Shown in pieces: positions 1-7,348 of a DNA stretch of 64,000 bases. The stretch's first letter is position 1. Every line of letters starts with the position of its first letter. The DNA is from Catellatospora sichuanensis. GTDB lineage: Bacteria > Actinomycetota > Actinomycetes > Mycobacteriales > Micromonosporaceae. The stretch is from assembly GCF_007483665.1 (NCBI RefSeq), contig NZ_VIQO01000032.1, positions 94,924 through 158,923 of the forward strand, given 5' to 3'. The notes under the pieces are model-generated. The model saw only the letters and a program-made list of their open reading frames with translations. It was not told the DNA's origin and made no database searches. The position numbers were made by a program, and so were the translations under genes.

Positions 1-122
1 CGCAGCTGCTCGTCATCGCGGAGTCGGACGTCGTGGGCCAGCGGTTCTCATACATGGTCGTACCGGATCGATGGGGAGCGTCGTTTGGCGACTTGCGGCG
101 CGAGCCGCCGATGCCCAGATGA
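1..122 (+). CDS. 3' end of an unidentified gene (partial, runs off the left edge)
   Basis: Frame 3 is open from the first base to a TGA at 120-122 and encodes about 39 residues ending FGDLRREPPMPR. The composition (acidic and aromatic residues, GC-rich third positions) looks like coding sequence, but the fragment is too short to assign to a family. It could be the C-terminus of an enzyme or regulator lying to the left of the window. No terminator hairpin is evident directly after it. The call rests only on the open frame and its composition. Confidence 0.35.
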   Translation, partial: QLLVIAESDVVGQRFSYMVVPDRWGASFGDLRREPPMPR

Positions 123-173
123 CGACGCCACATGACGCTCAGGAAGTGAGTGTCTAGCTGAGTGACGACGGGA

Positions 174-330
174 GGGGACCAGCCGGGGACCACACGTCGT
201 GCGCACTCGTGCATCGGCCTGCTTCCAAAAGGCAGTCGCTCGCGATGCATACCGGGTTTGACGTGCGTAGACGGTTGGTCACCCGTCCTGGGGGTCAAGG
301 GGTCGTCGGTTCGAATCCGGCCAGCCCGAC
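174..330 (+). repeat. Attachment-site-like repeat, copy A, with 3' half of tRNA-Pro(GGG)
   Basis: The last 47 bp (284-330) are identical to 2702-2748. They read as the 3' half of a tRNA: anticodon loop with GGG, variable loop, T-arm with the TTCGAAT loop closed by a 5-bp stem, and the 3' acceptor strand CAGCCCG. The 5' half of a tRNA is absent, so this is not a functional tRNA. The arrangement is what actinomycete integrative elements leave when they insert in a tRNA 3' end. The identity extends, degenerately, 110 bp upstream: GGGGACCAGSCGGGGACC and CACACGTC are shared with the second copy, giving two 157-bp repeats of equal length. Confidence 0.75.
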
Positions 331-542
331 AGCGAAAGTCCAGGCCGTGGGCCGGGTATCCTGAGTCGGATACCCGGCCCATGATCGTTATGTCGGTGAA
401 ATGTCGGTGGGACCTGAAGAGAGTCGGCGATACTCGGCGACACGGTGAAGCTGCTGGTTGTCGGCAGATCTCCTGGCGTCCTGTGCCCTGGCATCCACTC
501 GAAAGCTCATCCGTGCCGATGCTGCCACCTGTGATCCTGTGA

Positions 543-1247
543 GTGCGTCCGGAGCACACGCTAACCGGTGATGTACTGGCGCGTGGAGCCGCCGCCACAG
601 CGGTTGGGGTGCAGCAATGGCTCGGGCACAAGCACGCCGCGAGCACCCGCTACTACGGCGAAATCCTGCAACGCACCCTGAGCGCCGCCCGCCGCAAGGC
701 CGACTACTTCACCCGCAACGTGCGCACCATCCAGGTCCTGATCGACCGCGAGTCCATCCTCACCGGCACGGCCGCCGCCGGCGAACAGCCCTGGAAGTAC
801 TACGACCTGGGCGACGGCTACTGCAGCTACGACTTCTTCGCCAAATGCCCGCACCGACTTGCCTGCGCCAAATGTTCCTTCTACCTGCCCAAACAATCCA
901 ACGCCGGCCAACTCTTGGCCGTCAAAGACGGGATCGATCGAACGCTCGAGCAACTCGACCTCACCGACGACGAACGCGCCGCACTCGAAGGCGACCGAGA
1001 GGCCCTGACGGCCCTCGCCAACCGACGCGCCGACGTCGCGACTCCGTCCGGCCCGACCCCGAACGAACTCGGCAACCGCACGGCCTTCATTCCGCTCACC
1101 GCCCTGCGCGCCTCCGGGAGGGGCCTCCGTGACGACACCGCGACCCACAGAAACTTGGACGCCCCGTGCAGCCGAACAAGGCGAACTGCACGGGGGTCTT
1201 CGTTGCCGTTCAACAGGACTCGGCCGAATGCACGTGCACCCTGCTGA
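543..1247 (+). pseudogene. Tyrosine recombinase/integrase, C-terminal remnant
   Basis: About 190 residues match the end of a tyrosine recombinase. QQWLGHKHAAST followed by RYY carries the late catalytic His and the nucleophilic Tyr of the family. A cysteine-containing tail (C-PHRLACAKCSFYLPK) follows, as in transposon-borne tyrosine recombinases of the Tn554/tri-TnpA type. The catalytic Arg and the HxxR box are missing, because no coding sequence precedes residue ~15. An intact enzyme would need roughly 400 more residues upstream. It lies between the two tRNA-derived repeats and is read as the decayed integrase of a former mobile element. The start at 543 is only the first in-frame GTG and has no biological meaning. 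Confidence 0.6.
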
Positions 1248-1276
1248 ATCCGACGACCGCTACCGATAGAAGCGAT

Positions 1277-2080
1277 TCACCGGACACGCTCGGCGAGCCT
1301 CAGCTCAGTCAGGTAGCGCTTGACGACTTGGCCCCCGTAGTTGACGTCTATGAGCCGCGCGATGGAGTTCAGCAATGCGCTCTGCTGCGCGTCCGGCAAG
1401 GCACGGTGGCCGGAGTAGGTCAACAGCAGATCCAGGTAGTCCGCTGTCGAGTACGGCAACTCCCACTCGTATCGGTAGAAGCTCGCAGGCCCGAACCGCT
1501 TCGACGAGGTCAGCTCCCGATCGTCCTCCGGAATGTCTTGAGCACCTTCAAGACGCAGGCCCGGTGGGGTCGACGGATCGAAGCGCTCGTAAAGCTTCTG
1601 AATCTCAACGAAGAACGCCTCGGTCCAGGTGCCGCCGGCGATGTGGTGGGTTCCCACGGTGGCCAGCAGACCACCGAGACGCAACGCGTCAGCAGACTTC
1701 GACACCCGCACGGCCGGATCGATCCAGTGAAACGCCGTCGCGGAGAAGACCACGTCGAACGGTTCCGCAGGCAAGGGCCACTCCTCGAACGCTGCCGTCA
1801 CGACCTCCACCGAGTCGGAGCCGGCAAGGTTTCGCCCAGCCACAGCAGCCATGTCTGCGCCCAACTCGACGGCCACGATCCGGTAGCCCCGTTCCGCCAG
1901 CGGCACGGTCGCCTGCCCAGTGCCACAGCCGATCTCCAACACCCTTGCACCGGGCGCCACTCCGGCCGCAGCGAGATCATTGAACATCTGTGCCGGGTAC
2001 CGTGGCCGCGCACGGTCATACCGTTCAGCGTCCTCGTTGAAGGTTTCTCGCAGCCTCACGTAGTCATTGCTATCGCTCAC
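1277..2080 (-). CDS. Class I SAM-dependent methyltransferase
   Basis: Encodes 267 residues with a Rossmann methyltransferase core. Motif I VLEIGCGTGQ lies at about residues 47-56, the acidic loop after strand beta-2 (VAVEL) at about 68-72, and motif IV FDVVFSATAFHWID at about 108-121. The N-terminus (RETFNEDAERYDRARPRYP) is typical of small-molecule methyltransferases of the Methyltransf_11/25 type, so the role is SAM-dependent methyl transfer to an unknown substrate in the cytoplasm. The start is a GTG at 2080 without a strong ribosome site. It lies between the two tRNA-derived repeats and could be cargo of the lost element. It is the only apparently intact gene in that interval. Confidence 0.85.
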   Translation of the reverse strand: MSDSNDYVRLRETFNEDAERYDRARPRYPAQMFNDLAAAGVAPGARVLEIGCGTGQATVPLAERGYRIVAVELGADMAAVAGRNLAGSDSVEVVTAAFEEWPLPAEPFDVVFSATAFHWIDPAVRVSKSADALRLGGLLATVGTHHIAGGTWTEAFFVEIQKLYERFDPSTPPGLRLEGAQDIPEDDRELTSSKRFGPASFYRYEWELPYSTADYLDLLLTYSGHRALPDAQQSALLNSIARLIDVNYGGQVVKRYLTELRLAERVR

Positions 2081-2219
2081 CCAGAGAGAGTACGGGTGCC
2101 GCTCCTACGGCAGGCACTCAATTGCCAGTGCCTGGCTCGTCGGGGCGCTGCAGCTCGCCCGCCTGCCGATCGTTGCCGGAAATTCGCAATAACGTGTCAT
2201 TCTGGCTCGTCGGGATCCT

Positions 2220-2555
2220 CTACGAAAGTTCGCCAGTGGTGTGCCCGAGGTGCGATCTCGCGCGCCGTGGCCACCGCTGAGGTGTGAGTTCTGCGGTGTC
2301 GGTCCACTCGGTGGTGATGGCGAGGGCTACCGGCCCGGCTCCCAGTTGGTCGAGAACGGTGTGATGCCGGTTGAGCACCGTGCCGTACTCGCCTTCGTTC
2401 TCGGGGTAGCGCTTGGAACCGGGCAAGCTGTGGAACCTGACCCACCGATCCGGGGAGCGCGAGCGCAGCTAGTGCGCCATCGGCGGGCACTCCGGCCACT
2501 GTTGCTCCCACAGGTCGGTCAGAGCGTGTAGCTGTGGGTGCCGGTTGGAGATCAT
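2220..2555 (-). pseudogene. DUF3885-like protein, interrupted by an in-frame stop
   Basis: From an ATG at 2555 the minus strand reads MISNRHPQLHALTDLWEQQW, then PECPPMAH followed by a TAG stop, and continues in the same frame with RWVRFHSLPGSKRYPENEGE and a DQLGAGPVALAITTEW segment. The W..WP..(ma)H / RFHSLPGSKRYP pattern resembles the DUF3885 family, assigned from memory. In the partial second copy at 7275-7346 the stop position is TTG (Leu), so the TAG is a point mutation here. The C-terminus is also short for the family. The gene is judged dead; its original role is unknown. Confidence 0.55.
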
Positions 2556-2591
2556 CGTGTAGTCCTACCGCATCAGGGAGATAGGCAATGC

Positions 2592-2748
2592 GGGGACCAG
2601 GCGGGGACCACACGTCATGCGCGGGAGGAATCGCCGCCTGCTCAGACGAACGTGAAGAGCGATCGCATAGCGGGCATGACGTGCGAGCGCATTTGACCCA
2701 ACGTCCTGGGGGTCAAGGGGTCGTCGGTTCGAATCCGGCCAGCCCGAC
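2592..2748 (+). repeat. Attachment-site-like repeat, copy B, with 3' half of tRNA-Pro(GGG)
   Basis: Positions 2702-2748 repeat 284-330 exactly, and the 110 bp before them match copy A degenerately in the same order and spacing. As in copy A only the tRNA 3' half is present. Read on the minus strand it gives the familiar GLAGFEPTTP artefact of tRNA 3' ends, which forms the C-terminus of the broken gene that follows. The direct orientation and the ~2.4 kb spacing fit attL/attR scars around a shrunken element, or two tandem insertions at the same tRNA site. Confidence 0.75.
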
Positions 2749-3346
2749 GGTGCGAAGACAAGGGCCCTTTCCGGCTTGGCCGGCCGGGTTCAGCAACGCC
2801 CAGGTAAGTGAGCTGCTTGGGCAGGCCCGCACGTCGAAGAAGAGCGACTGGCCATTGAGCACACTGAAGACGTACTCATCCGTGGAAGCTTTCGTCTCGA
2901 GCTGGCCCGCGCCGGCTGCAGGGCTTCCGTTCGACACGACGAGCGGTACAGACATCGAACGTCTGGGTGACAGGCGCGGTGGAGACTGCGAGCTGATACG
3001 CGCCTACCTGTTCTCGCGCCGTGCGAATGATCAGTCGGTATGTTCCCGCTTGCAGGTCCCTCACCTTTTGGTCGGCGCACCAACCCGAGGCCGCCGGTTG
3101 CCCGGCGGCATTGAGAAGTTCCCAAGCGAGGTAAGTGCTGTTCTCCGGGCACGACTGAATGTCCACGTAGATCGAATTCCCGTCAGCGACGTGGAAGTCG
3201 AACTCGTCAGCGGACACCTGCGTCTCGAGGTGTCCCGCCCCGGTTCCCGGAACACCGTCTGAAGCCGTGAATGGAAGGGCGACCTGGAATGTCTGGGGTG
3301 GCACGACCGCAATATCGAGAAGTACATCGTCGATAGGCTGCACAGT
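2749..3346 (-). pseudogene. Tandem beta-domain protein fragment, frameshifted and truncated
   Basis: Two homologous units of about 85 residues lie in different frames. Unit 1 contains QTFQVALPFTAS, GAGHLETQVSADEFDF and YLAWELLNAAGQ. Unit 2 contains VPLVVSNGSP, GAGQLETKASTDEYVF and LTWALLNPAGQ. Dropping one base near 2950 joins TFDV to VPLVVSNGS and aligns the units end to end. The pattern (acidic-aromatic strand, hydrophobic strand, AGTYRLIIRT, GAYQLAV) is like pre-peptidase C-terminal (PPC) beta domains of secreted proteins. The upstream end is cut at about 3346, where it abuts the prim-pol fragment; the downstream end runs into the tRNA-derived repeat. Both ends missing plus a frameshift make it a pseudogene. 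Confidence 0.6.
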
Positions 3347-3686
3347 GTGGCCATGCCGCCGTGGCCGGTGTCGACGTCGATGACGACCAGGCCGGATGGC
3401 GCGCCGGTGCGGATGGCCAGCAGCCCGTGCGGTACGGCGGCCAGCATCGCGGCGATGCGGTGCGGGTCGGTGGTGGCCGCGTAGAAGCCGTGGCAGGTTA
3501 GGCAGGGCACGCCTGTGGGTCGTGCGGGGTCTTGGTCTTGCGCGCCGTATCGCAGGGCGGGCATAGCGCTGCGGGCCGTTTGGACCGGCCGAGCATGGAC
3601 ACCGGCCAGCCGTTGGCGGCGTAGCGCAGCGCAGCGGTCAACCAGGGGTGAGCCGCCGTAGGCGTCCCTTCAAAGGCTTGTGTCAT
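3346..3686 (-). pseudogene. Bifunctional DNA primase/polymerase (prim-pol) N-terminal fragment
   Basis: The minus strand from ATG 3686 encodes AALRYAANGWPVSMLGRSKRP followed by CPPCDTARKTKTPHDPQACP and then an early stop. Shifting one base near 3505 continues the family sequence: CLTCHGFYAATTDPHRI, LAIRTGAPSGL and VVIDVDTGHGG. The last of these carries the DxD catalytic motif of the prim-pol domain. This Cys-rich version is typical of replication proteins of actinomycete integrative and conjugative elements. Coding similarity ends abruptly at about 3346. Frameshift plus loss of the helicase part make it non-functional, but it supports a former AICE at this site. Confidence 0.65.
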
Positions 3687-3751
3687 CGCCGGTCACCCCC
3701 CGGCCGCGACGCGGGGCAGTGGCGATGGCGCTCGCTGCGTACCCTGCCGCT

Positions 3752-3940
3752 GTGAACTACACGGCACCGAACTTCTCGAAGATCTCGACGGACCGCTATT
3801 TCTTCGCGCTTGGCATGTTCCTGTTGGCCATTGGCTTCTTCTTCGACAAGCAAAAGTCCCTCATCACGGGTGGTGTGCTCCTGATCGTTGGGCAGTTGAT
3901 GCGCGTGGAGACCGCGATCAGGCAGCGCGGCTCCGACTAG
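3752..3940 (+). CDS. Small putative membrane protein
   Basis: From GTG 3752 the frame encodes 62 residues with two hydrophobic stretches, YFFALGMFLLAIGFFF and SLITGGVLLIVGQLM, separated by the polar hinge DKQKS. The tail VETAIRQRGSD is charged. This is the layout of a two-helix membrane hairpin. No convincing ribosome site precedes the GTG, and an earlier in-frame ATG at 3680 would add 24 Pro/Arg/Ala-rich residues that do not look like protein. No family was recognised. The biased third codon positions make it more likely real than not. Confidence 0.45.
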   Translation: MNYTAPNFSKISTDRYFFALGMFLLAIGFFFDKQKSLITGGVLLIVGQLMRVETAIRQRGSD

Positions 3941-4493
3941 TTCAAGGTCGTTGGCGGCGCGGTGCCGTTGGCCATCCCAGCTTTCGATCGCTCACCGGTG
4001 TCGCGACCGGATTCCGGGGCGCGAGTGGCGATCAGCCGAGGGCCGCACTGCGCGGCGAGCGGCTACAGGCGGTCGTGATCCGAGGCGGCGCGACGGGCGA
4101 CAGCGCGGCGGCGGAGGGGAGATGGCGAAGGCTGTGCCACCACGGGGGGAGTGGCACAGCCTTCGTCGTGCCAAGACGATACGCCCTGGGACGGCAGCCG
4201 TCCACATTCATCTGCACGCAGAAGGCCGGCACCGCTGTCACGCCGGCAGGACGCGCGCCTCAGTGGCCCGTCCCTGCAGGTCGTCGCCGGTGCGGCGAGT
4301 TCTTGAACGTGCAAGGTGACCAGAACGACATCCGGCCACCTTGCCCCCCGTTACTGCCGAACTCCACCGGAGCCCCGCATGCGAGGGGTTCCCGGTGGCT
4401 TGAGCTTCCTGAGCCGTCAGCATAGAGTGATCGACCGAGGGCTTGTCAACCAATGATTACAGAAGTTCCATGTTGTAGTCCACGGCTTACAAG
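3941..4493. other. Intergenic region without a convincing gene
   Basis: Several overlapping Arg/Ala-rich open frames occur on both strands but none resembles protein. The only marked structure is the 15-bp hairpin at 4126-4165. Near the right end, TTGTA at about 4473 and TACAA at about 4488 form a small inverted repeat in the promoter region of the downstream XRE gene. Confidence 0.5.
4126..4165. terminator. Strong hairpin with perfect 15-bp stem, possible terminator
   Basis: CGAAGGCTGTGCCAC (4126-4140) is followed by a 10-nt loop and its exact reverse complement (4151-4165). There is no U-tract, which is usual in GC-rich actinomycetes. It could end transcription from the small gene stopping at 3940 or insulate the downstream operon. 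An element end or a structured RNA is also possible. Confidence 0.4.
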
Positions 4494-4515
4494 TCAGGTA
4501 GCGACCTGATCAGGT
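4494..4515. promoter_or_regulatory. Candidate XRE operator overlapping the leader of the cassette
   Basis: TCAGGT-AGCG-ACCTGA is directly followed by CAGGT, so that ACCTGATCAGGT is also a perfect 12-bp palindrome. Three AGGT/ACCT half-sites at regular spacing end one base before the AAGGA ribosome site of the XRE gene. This is well placed for autoregulation; binding is inferred. Confidence 0.45.
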
Positions 4516-4527
4516 AAGGACACGTTT

Positions 4528-4905
4528 ATGAGCTCGCAGCACGGCGGCCGGACGATCGCGGACCGCGTGTCGCAGCTGTTCGAGACGCACCGCCGCCCCG
4601 ACGGTCGCCGGTACACGACCCGCGAGGTCGCCGCTGCCGTCGGGTGCTCCCACACCCACATCGCGGAGATCGCCAACGGCCGCGTCCCCGACCCGCACGT
4701 CAACGTGCTGGTCGGAATCGCCAACTTCTTCGGCAAGGACTCCGCCTACCTCATCCCCCCGTCGAAGGCCGGCTTCCGGGCCCAGTCGGAGGAAGTGGCG
4801 TCCATCGCGTTCCGCGCCTCTCGCCTCGATGCCGACGCGCTGCGCGGTGTCAAGGCGCTGATCGACGAGATTCTCGCCGACACGGTAGACGGCAGTGATC
4901 GGTAA
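4528..4905 (+). CDS. XRE-family helix-turn-helix regulator
   Basis: Encodes 125 residues. Residues about 10-70 form a Cro/CI-type HTH domain (YTTREVAAAVGCSHTHIAEIANGRV, with the second helix at GCSHTHIAEI), followed by a C-terminal helix rich in Ala, Asp and Leu. ATG 4528 is preceded by AAGGA at 4516-4520. The 3' end overlaps the beginning of the next open frame, and all four genes to 7270 are tightly packed on the plus strand, so it heads an operon. As an XRE regulator beside an ImmA/IrrE-type peptidase it probably represses the cassette, with the peptidase relieving repression; this is by analogy with ImmR/ImmA-like pairs. The palindromic sequence just upstream is its likely site. Confidence 0.85.
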   Translation: MSSQHGGRTIADRVSQLFETHRRPDGRRYTTREVAAAVGCSHTHIAEIANGRVPDPHVNVLVGIANFFGKDSAYLIPPSKAGFRAQSEEVASIAFRASRLDADALRGVKALIDEILADTVDGSDR

Positions 4906-4948
4906 GATCCACCTTTCTTCAGTGACCGAGGACAGGAAGGTGGATCAG

Positions 4949-5491
4949 GTGGGTGACATGCGCGAGATCCGGCGCACCTGCGCCCGGATCGTCGCGACCC
5001 TGAATCCGCCGCGGCCGTGGGACCTGAAACTGTTCGTCGAATACGTCTCCCAGCAGATCCGGCACCAGCCCATCCACCTCGTCGGCCGGCAACTGCCCCC
5101 AGGCGTCACCAGCTTCTGGTTCAACGTGGCCGGCCGCGGGGACTTCATCGTGTACGAGGAGCACTCCGTCCCTCAGCACCAGTTGCACCTCGTGCTGCAC
5201 GAGATCGGCCACATGCTCCTGGACCACCCCAGCGTCGACCCGGCCGTCCTGGCGAATCCGACGCTCCCGCTGCCCTACGGCGGCAAGCAGGAGCATGAGG
5301 CCGAACTGCTGGCCGGCGCGATCCTGAACCGATTCGGCCCGTCACCAGTCGGTGAGCCTGTCGCCGACGACCTCGCTCGGGCGATGGAGACTTTCGACCC
5401 CTCCTGGGAGGCCACACCCCATGTTCGCCCGATACTTCTCGGCCGCACTTCTGCTTGGCGTCGCGATCGCCGGAGTGGACCTGTGGCGTAA
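4949..5491 (+). CDS. ImmA/IrrE-type zinc metallopeptidase-like protein
   Basis: The HEIGHMLL segment holds an HExxH zinc motif and is followed about 40 residues later by EHEAELLAGAILNRFG, which supplies the third ligand region, as in ImmA/IrrE (COG2856) proteins. From GTG 4949 the product is 180 residues; GTG 4895 is an alternative but lies inside the XRE coding region, whereas GTG 4949 follows GAGGACAGGAAGG at good spacing. The family cleaves XRE/CI-type repressors or senses stress in the cytoplasm, and the direct coupling to an XRE gene fits that. The 3' 71 bp overlap the start of the next gene, which suggests translational coupling. Substrate cleavage is inferred. Confidence 0.75.
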   Translation: MGDMREIRRTCARIVATLNPPRPWDLKLFVEYVSQQIRHQPIHLVGRQLPPGVTSFWFNVAGRGDFIVYEEHSVPQHQLHLVLHEIGHMLLDHPSVDPAVLANPTLPLPYGGKQEHEAELLAGAILNRFGPSPVGEPVADDLARAMETFDPSWEATPHVRPILLGRTSAWRRDRRSGPVA

Positions 5492-6668
5492 CCCGAGCCG
5501 ACGCTCCGGGGCACGCGTCTCCCGGATGATGATCGTGGCGCTCGGGGCGGCGGCCATGCTCATGCTCACCCCCGGCTTCGGGTACGAGGCGATCGACCGC
5601 CTGTTCGGCGTGGAGAACACGGCCCGCCTGCTTTCCAACTCGACCACCCTCGCCGCCTGCGCCGCGATCCAGATCATGATCCTGTACTGGGTGATGCCGG
5701 CCCCGCAGGCCGGCCGGGCGGCGCTGCGCCGGGGCGCCGTCCTGGCGCTCGCCGTCGCCGGCATGGCCACCGCGTTCGCGACCACACCGACGGCGCAGAA
5801 CACCGGAAACTGGCAGGCCGACAACACCACCAGGCTGGGCATCAGCATCTACCTGGCGATCTACTTCGGCTACCTCGCCTGGACCGCAGCGCAGATCATC
5901 CTGCTGGTGCCGAGATACGCCAGGCGGGCACACCTGACCCACATCAAGCTCGGGCTCTGGTGTTTTGTCGCGTTCGGCTGGACCGGGATGGTCTACAACG
6001 GCGCCGGGCTGGTCACGGCGGTGGCCGACGATCTCGGCGCGCCGCGGCTGCCCGGGCAGCTCGTTCCCGTCTACCTGACCGGGCTGGGCCTGTCGATCGT
6101 GTCGCTGATCCTCAGCGTGGTCATCCCCATCCTCGGCATCACCTGGATGAAGTCCTACCGCGCCTACCAGTGCTGCCGCCTACGGCCCTTCTGGGCCGCC
6201 CTCACCGGCGCGCACCCGGAGATCCTGCTGGAGACCCCGGCCAAACGCTTCGCCTACAACATCGGCTGCATCTTCGCCCGCGAACACCAGGCGCTCTACC
6301 GGCGGACCACCGAGATCCGCGACGTCTACCTGTCGCTGCGCCCATGGATGGACGCGCAGGCGCAGAGCGCCGCCGAGCACCACGCCGACGCCGTCGGGCT
6401 GTCTGGGCGACGCCGCGCCGCCGCGGTGGAAGCCGCCGTCGTGAAGGCGGCGCTGTACGCCAAGGTCAACGGCCACCCGACGACCGGGACGGGCGCCGTG
6501 CAGCCCGGGGGCGCGGACATGCCGTCCGAGGTGGCATGGCTGCTGCGGGTGGCCACGGAGTTCTCCGGCACCGTCGCTGGGCAGGTCATCGACCAGATGC
6601 GCCATGACCGCGGACCCGACACCGTCGGGGCCGTCGACGACTTCGAACAGCAGGGACGCCCCGCATGA
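5421..6668 (+). CDS. MAB_1171c-type polytopic membrane protein (putative transporter)
   Basis: From ATG 5421, preceded by TGGGAGG, the product is 415 residues. The first ~230 residues contain about seven hydrophobic helices: MFARYFSAALLLGVAIAG, MMIVALGAAAMLMLTPGF, and others ending with LSLIVSLILSVVIPILGI-like segments. A cytosolic C-terminal half follows with SYRAYQCCRLRPFWAAL and ETPAKRFAYN, then EIRDVYLSLRPW and a helical Ala-rich stretch. This architecture, always beside an XRE gene in actinobacteria, is the MAB_1171c (DUF6545-like) family, recognised from memory and of unknown function. An earlier GTG at 5352 would add residues unlike a membrane protein start. It overlaps the next gene by 4 bp (ATGA). 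Confidence 0.75.
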   Translation: MFARYFSAALLLGVAIAGVDLWRNPSRRSGARVSRMMIVALGAAAMLMLTPGFGYEAIDRLFGVENTARLLSNSTTLAACAAIQIMILYWVMPAPQAGRAALRRGAVLALAVAGMATAFATTPTAQNTGNWQADNTTRLGISIYLAIYFGYLAWTAAQIILLVPRYARRAHLTHIKLGLWCFVAFGWTGMVYNGAGLVTAVADDLGAPRLPGQLVPVYLTGLGLSIVSLILSVVIPILGITWMKSYRAYQCCRLRPFWAALTGAHPEILLETPAKRFAYNIGCIFAREHQALYRRTTEIRDVYLSLRPWMDAQAQSAAEHHADAVGLSGRRRAAAVEAAVVKAALYAKVNGHPTTGTGAVQPGGADMPSEVAWLLRVATEFSGTVAGQVIDQMRHDRGPDTVGAVDDFEQQGRPA

Positions 6669-7270
6669 CCGACACCTCCGCACCACCCCGGGCCACCGGC
6701 TCCGACCGCGCAGCCGCGCTCGTCTCGGAGGTCCTGCAGCCGGGCGTCTTCGCCATGGTGCTGCCGCCGGCGGTCGGCGCCGTCGCGGCAGGCTGGCGCG
6801 GCGCGCTATGGGGGCTGCTGGCCTGCGTATTCACCGCTGTGATACCGCTTCTGATCATCCTCGGCAGCGTCCGGCGGGGCCGCCTGAGCAACCACCACAT
6901 GGACCGGCGTGAGGAGCGCGCAGCACCGCTCGGTCTGTCGGTCATCTCGGTCGCCGCCGGTCTCGGTCTGCTGACGCTCCTGGACGCACCCGCCCCGGTA
7001 CGCGCCACCGTCGCGGCCCTCGGTGCCGCACTCGCCGTCACCACACTGGTCAACCTGGGCTGGAAGCTGTCGGCGCACGCCGCGACGGTCTCCGCGGCCG
7101 CCGTGGTGCTGACCGCAGCCCTCGGCAGCCCCGGTGTCGTCGCCTGGTTGATGGTGGTAGTGGTCTGCTGGGCGCGCCTGCGTGTGGGCGCGCACGATCT
7201 CGCGCAGCTCGGTGCCGGAGTCCTGGCCGGAGCCGGCTCGGCCCTGCTCGCCTGGACCATGCTGAACTGA
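6665..7270 (+). CDS. PAP2-superfamily membrane phosphatase-like protein
   Basis: Encodes 201 residues and starts with ATG 6665 inside the stop region of the preceding gene. About five transmembrane helices are visible. The second phosphatase motif appears as KLSAHAATVSAAA (SxH-like, near residue 130) and the third as RLRVGAHDLAQLGAGVLAG (Arg, His and Asp of the SRxxxxxHxxxD motif, near 170-190). PAP2 enzymes hydrolyse phosphate from lipid phosphates or undecaprenyl pyrophosphate on the outer face of the membrane. The first motif (KxxxxxxRP) is not clear, so activity is uncertain. As the last gene of the XRE/ImmA/MAB_1171c operon it may act on a lipid linked to that system; the role is unknown. 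Confidence 0.65.
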   Translation: MTDTSAPPRATGSDRAAALVSEVLQPGVFAMVLPPAVGAVAAGWRGALWGLLACVFTAVIPLLIILGSVRRGRLSNHHMDRREERAAPLGLSVISVAAGLGLLTLLDAPAPVRATVAALGAALAVTTLVNLGWKLSAHAATVSAAAVVLTAALGSPGVVAWLMVVVVCWARLRVGAHDLAQLGAGVLAGAGSALLAWTMLN

Positions 7271-7274
7271 CCTC

Positions 7275-7346
7275 CGGTTGGCGTGAGCGCAGCAAATGCG
7301 CCATCGGTGGGCACTGCGGCCAATGTTGCTCCCACAGGTCGGTCAA
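7275..7346 (-). pseudogene. DUF3885-like N-terminal fragment (second copy)
   Basis: The minus strand reads ALTDLWEQHWPQCPPMAHLLRSRQPE, which matches the start of the broken gene at 2220-2555 (LTDLWEQQWPECPPMAH). Similarity stops on one side at the PAP2 gene and on the other at the TnpB element end near 7348. It is a scrap left by insertion or recombination and helps define the transposon boundary. Confidence 0.55.
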
Positions 7347-7348
7347 AG

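Noticed and set aside
284..330. Functional tRNA gene
   Set aside because: Only the 3' half exists; there is no D-arm, 5' acceptor strand or 5' anticodon stem.
162..542. A 126-codon plus-strand frame across the first tRNA-like repeat
   Set aside because: It reads through tRNA sequence and has a basic, Ser/Arg-rich composition with no ribosome site.
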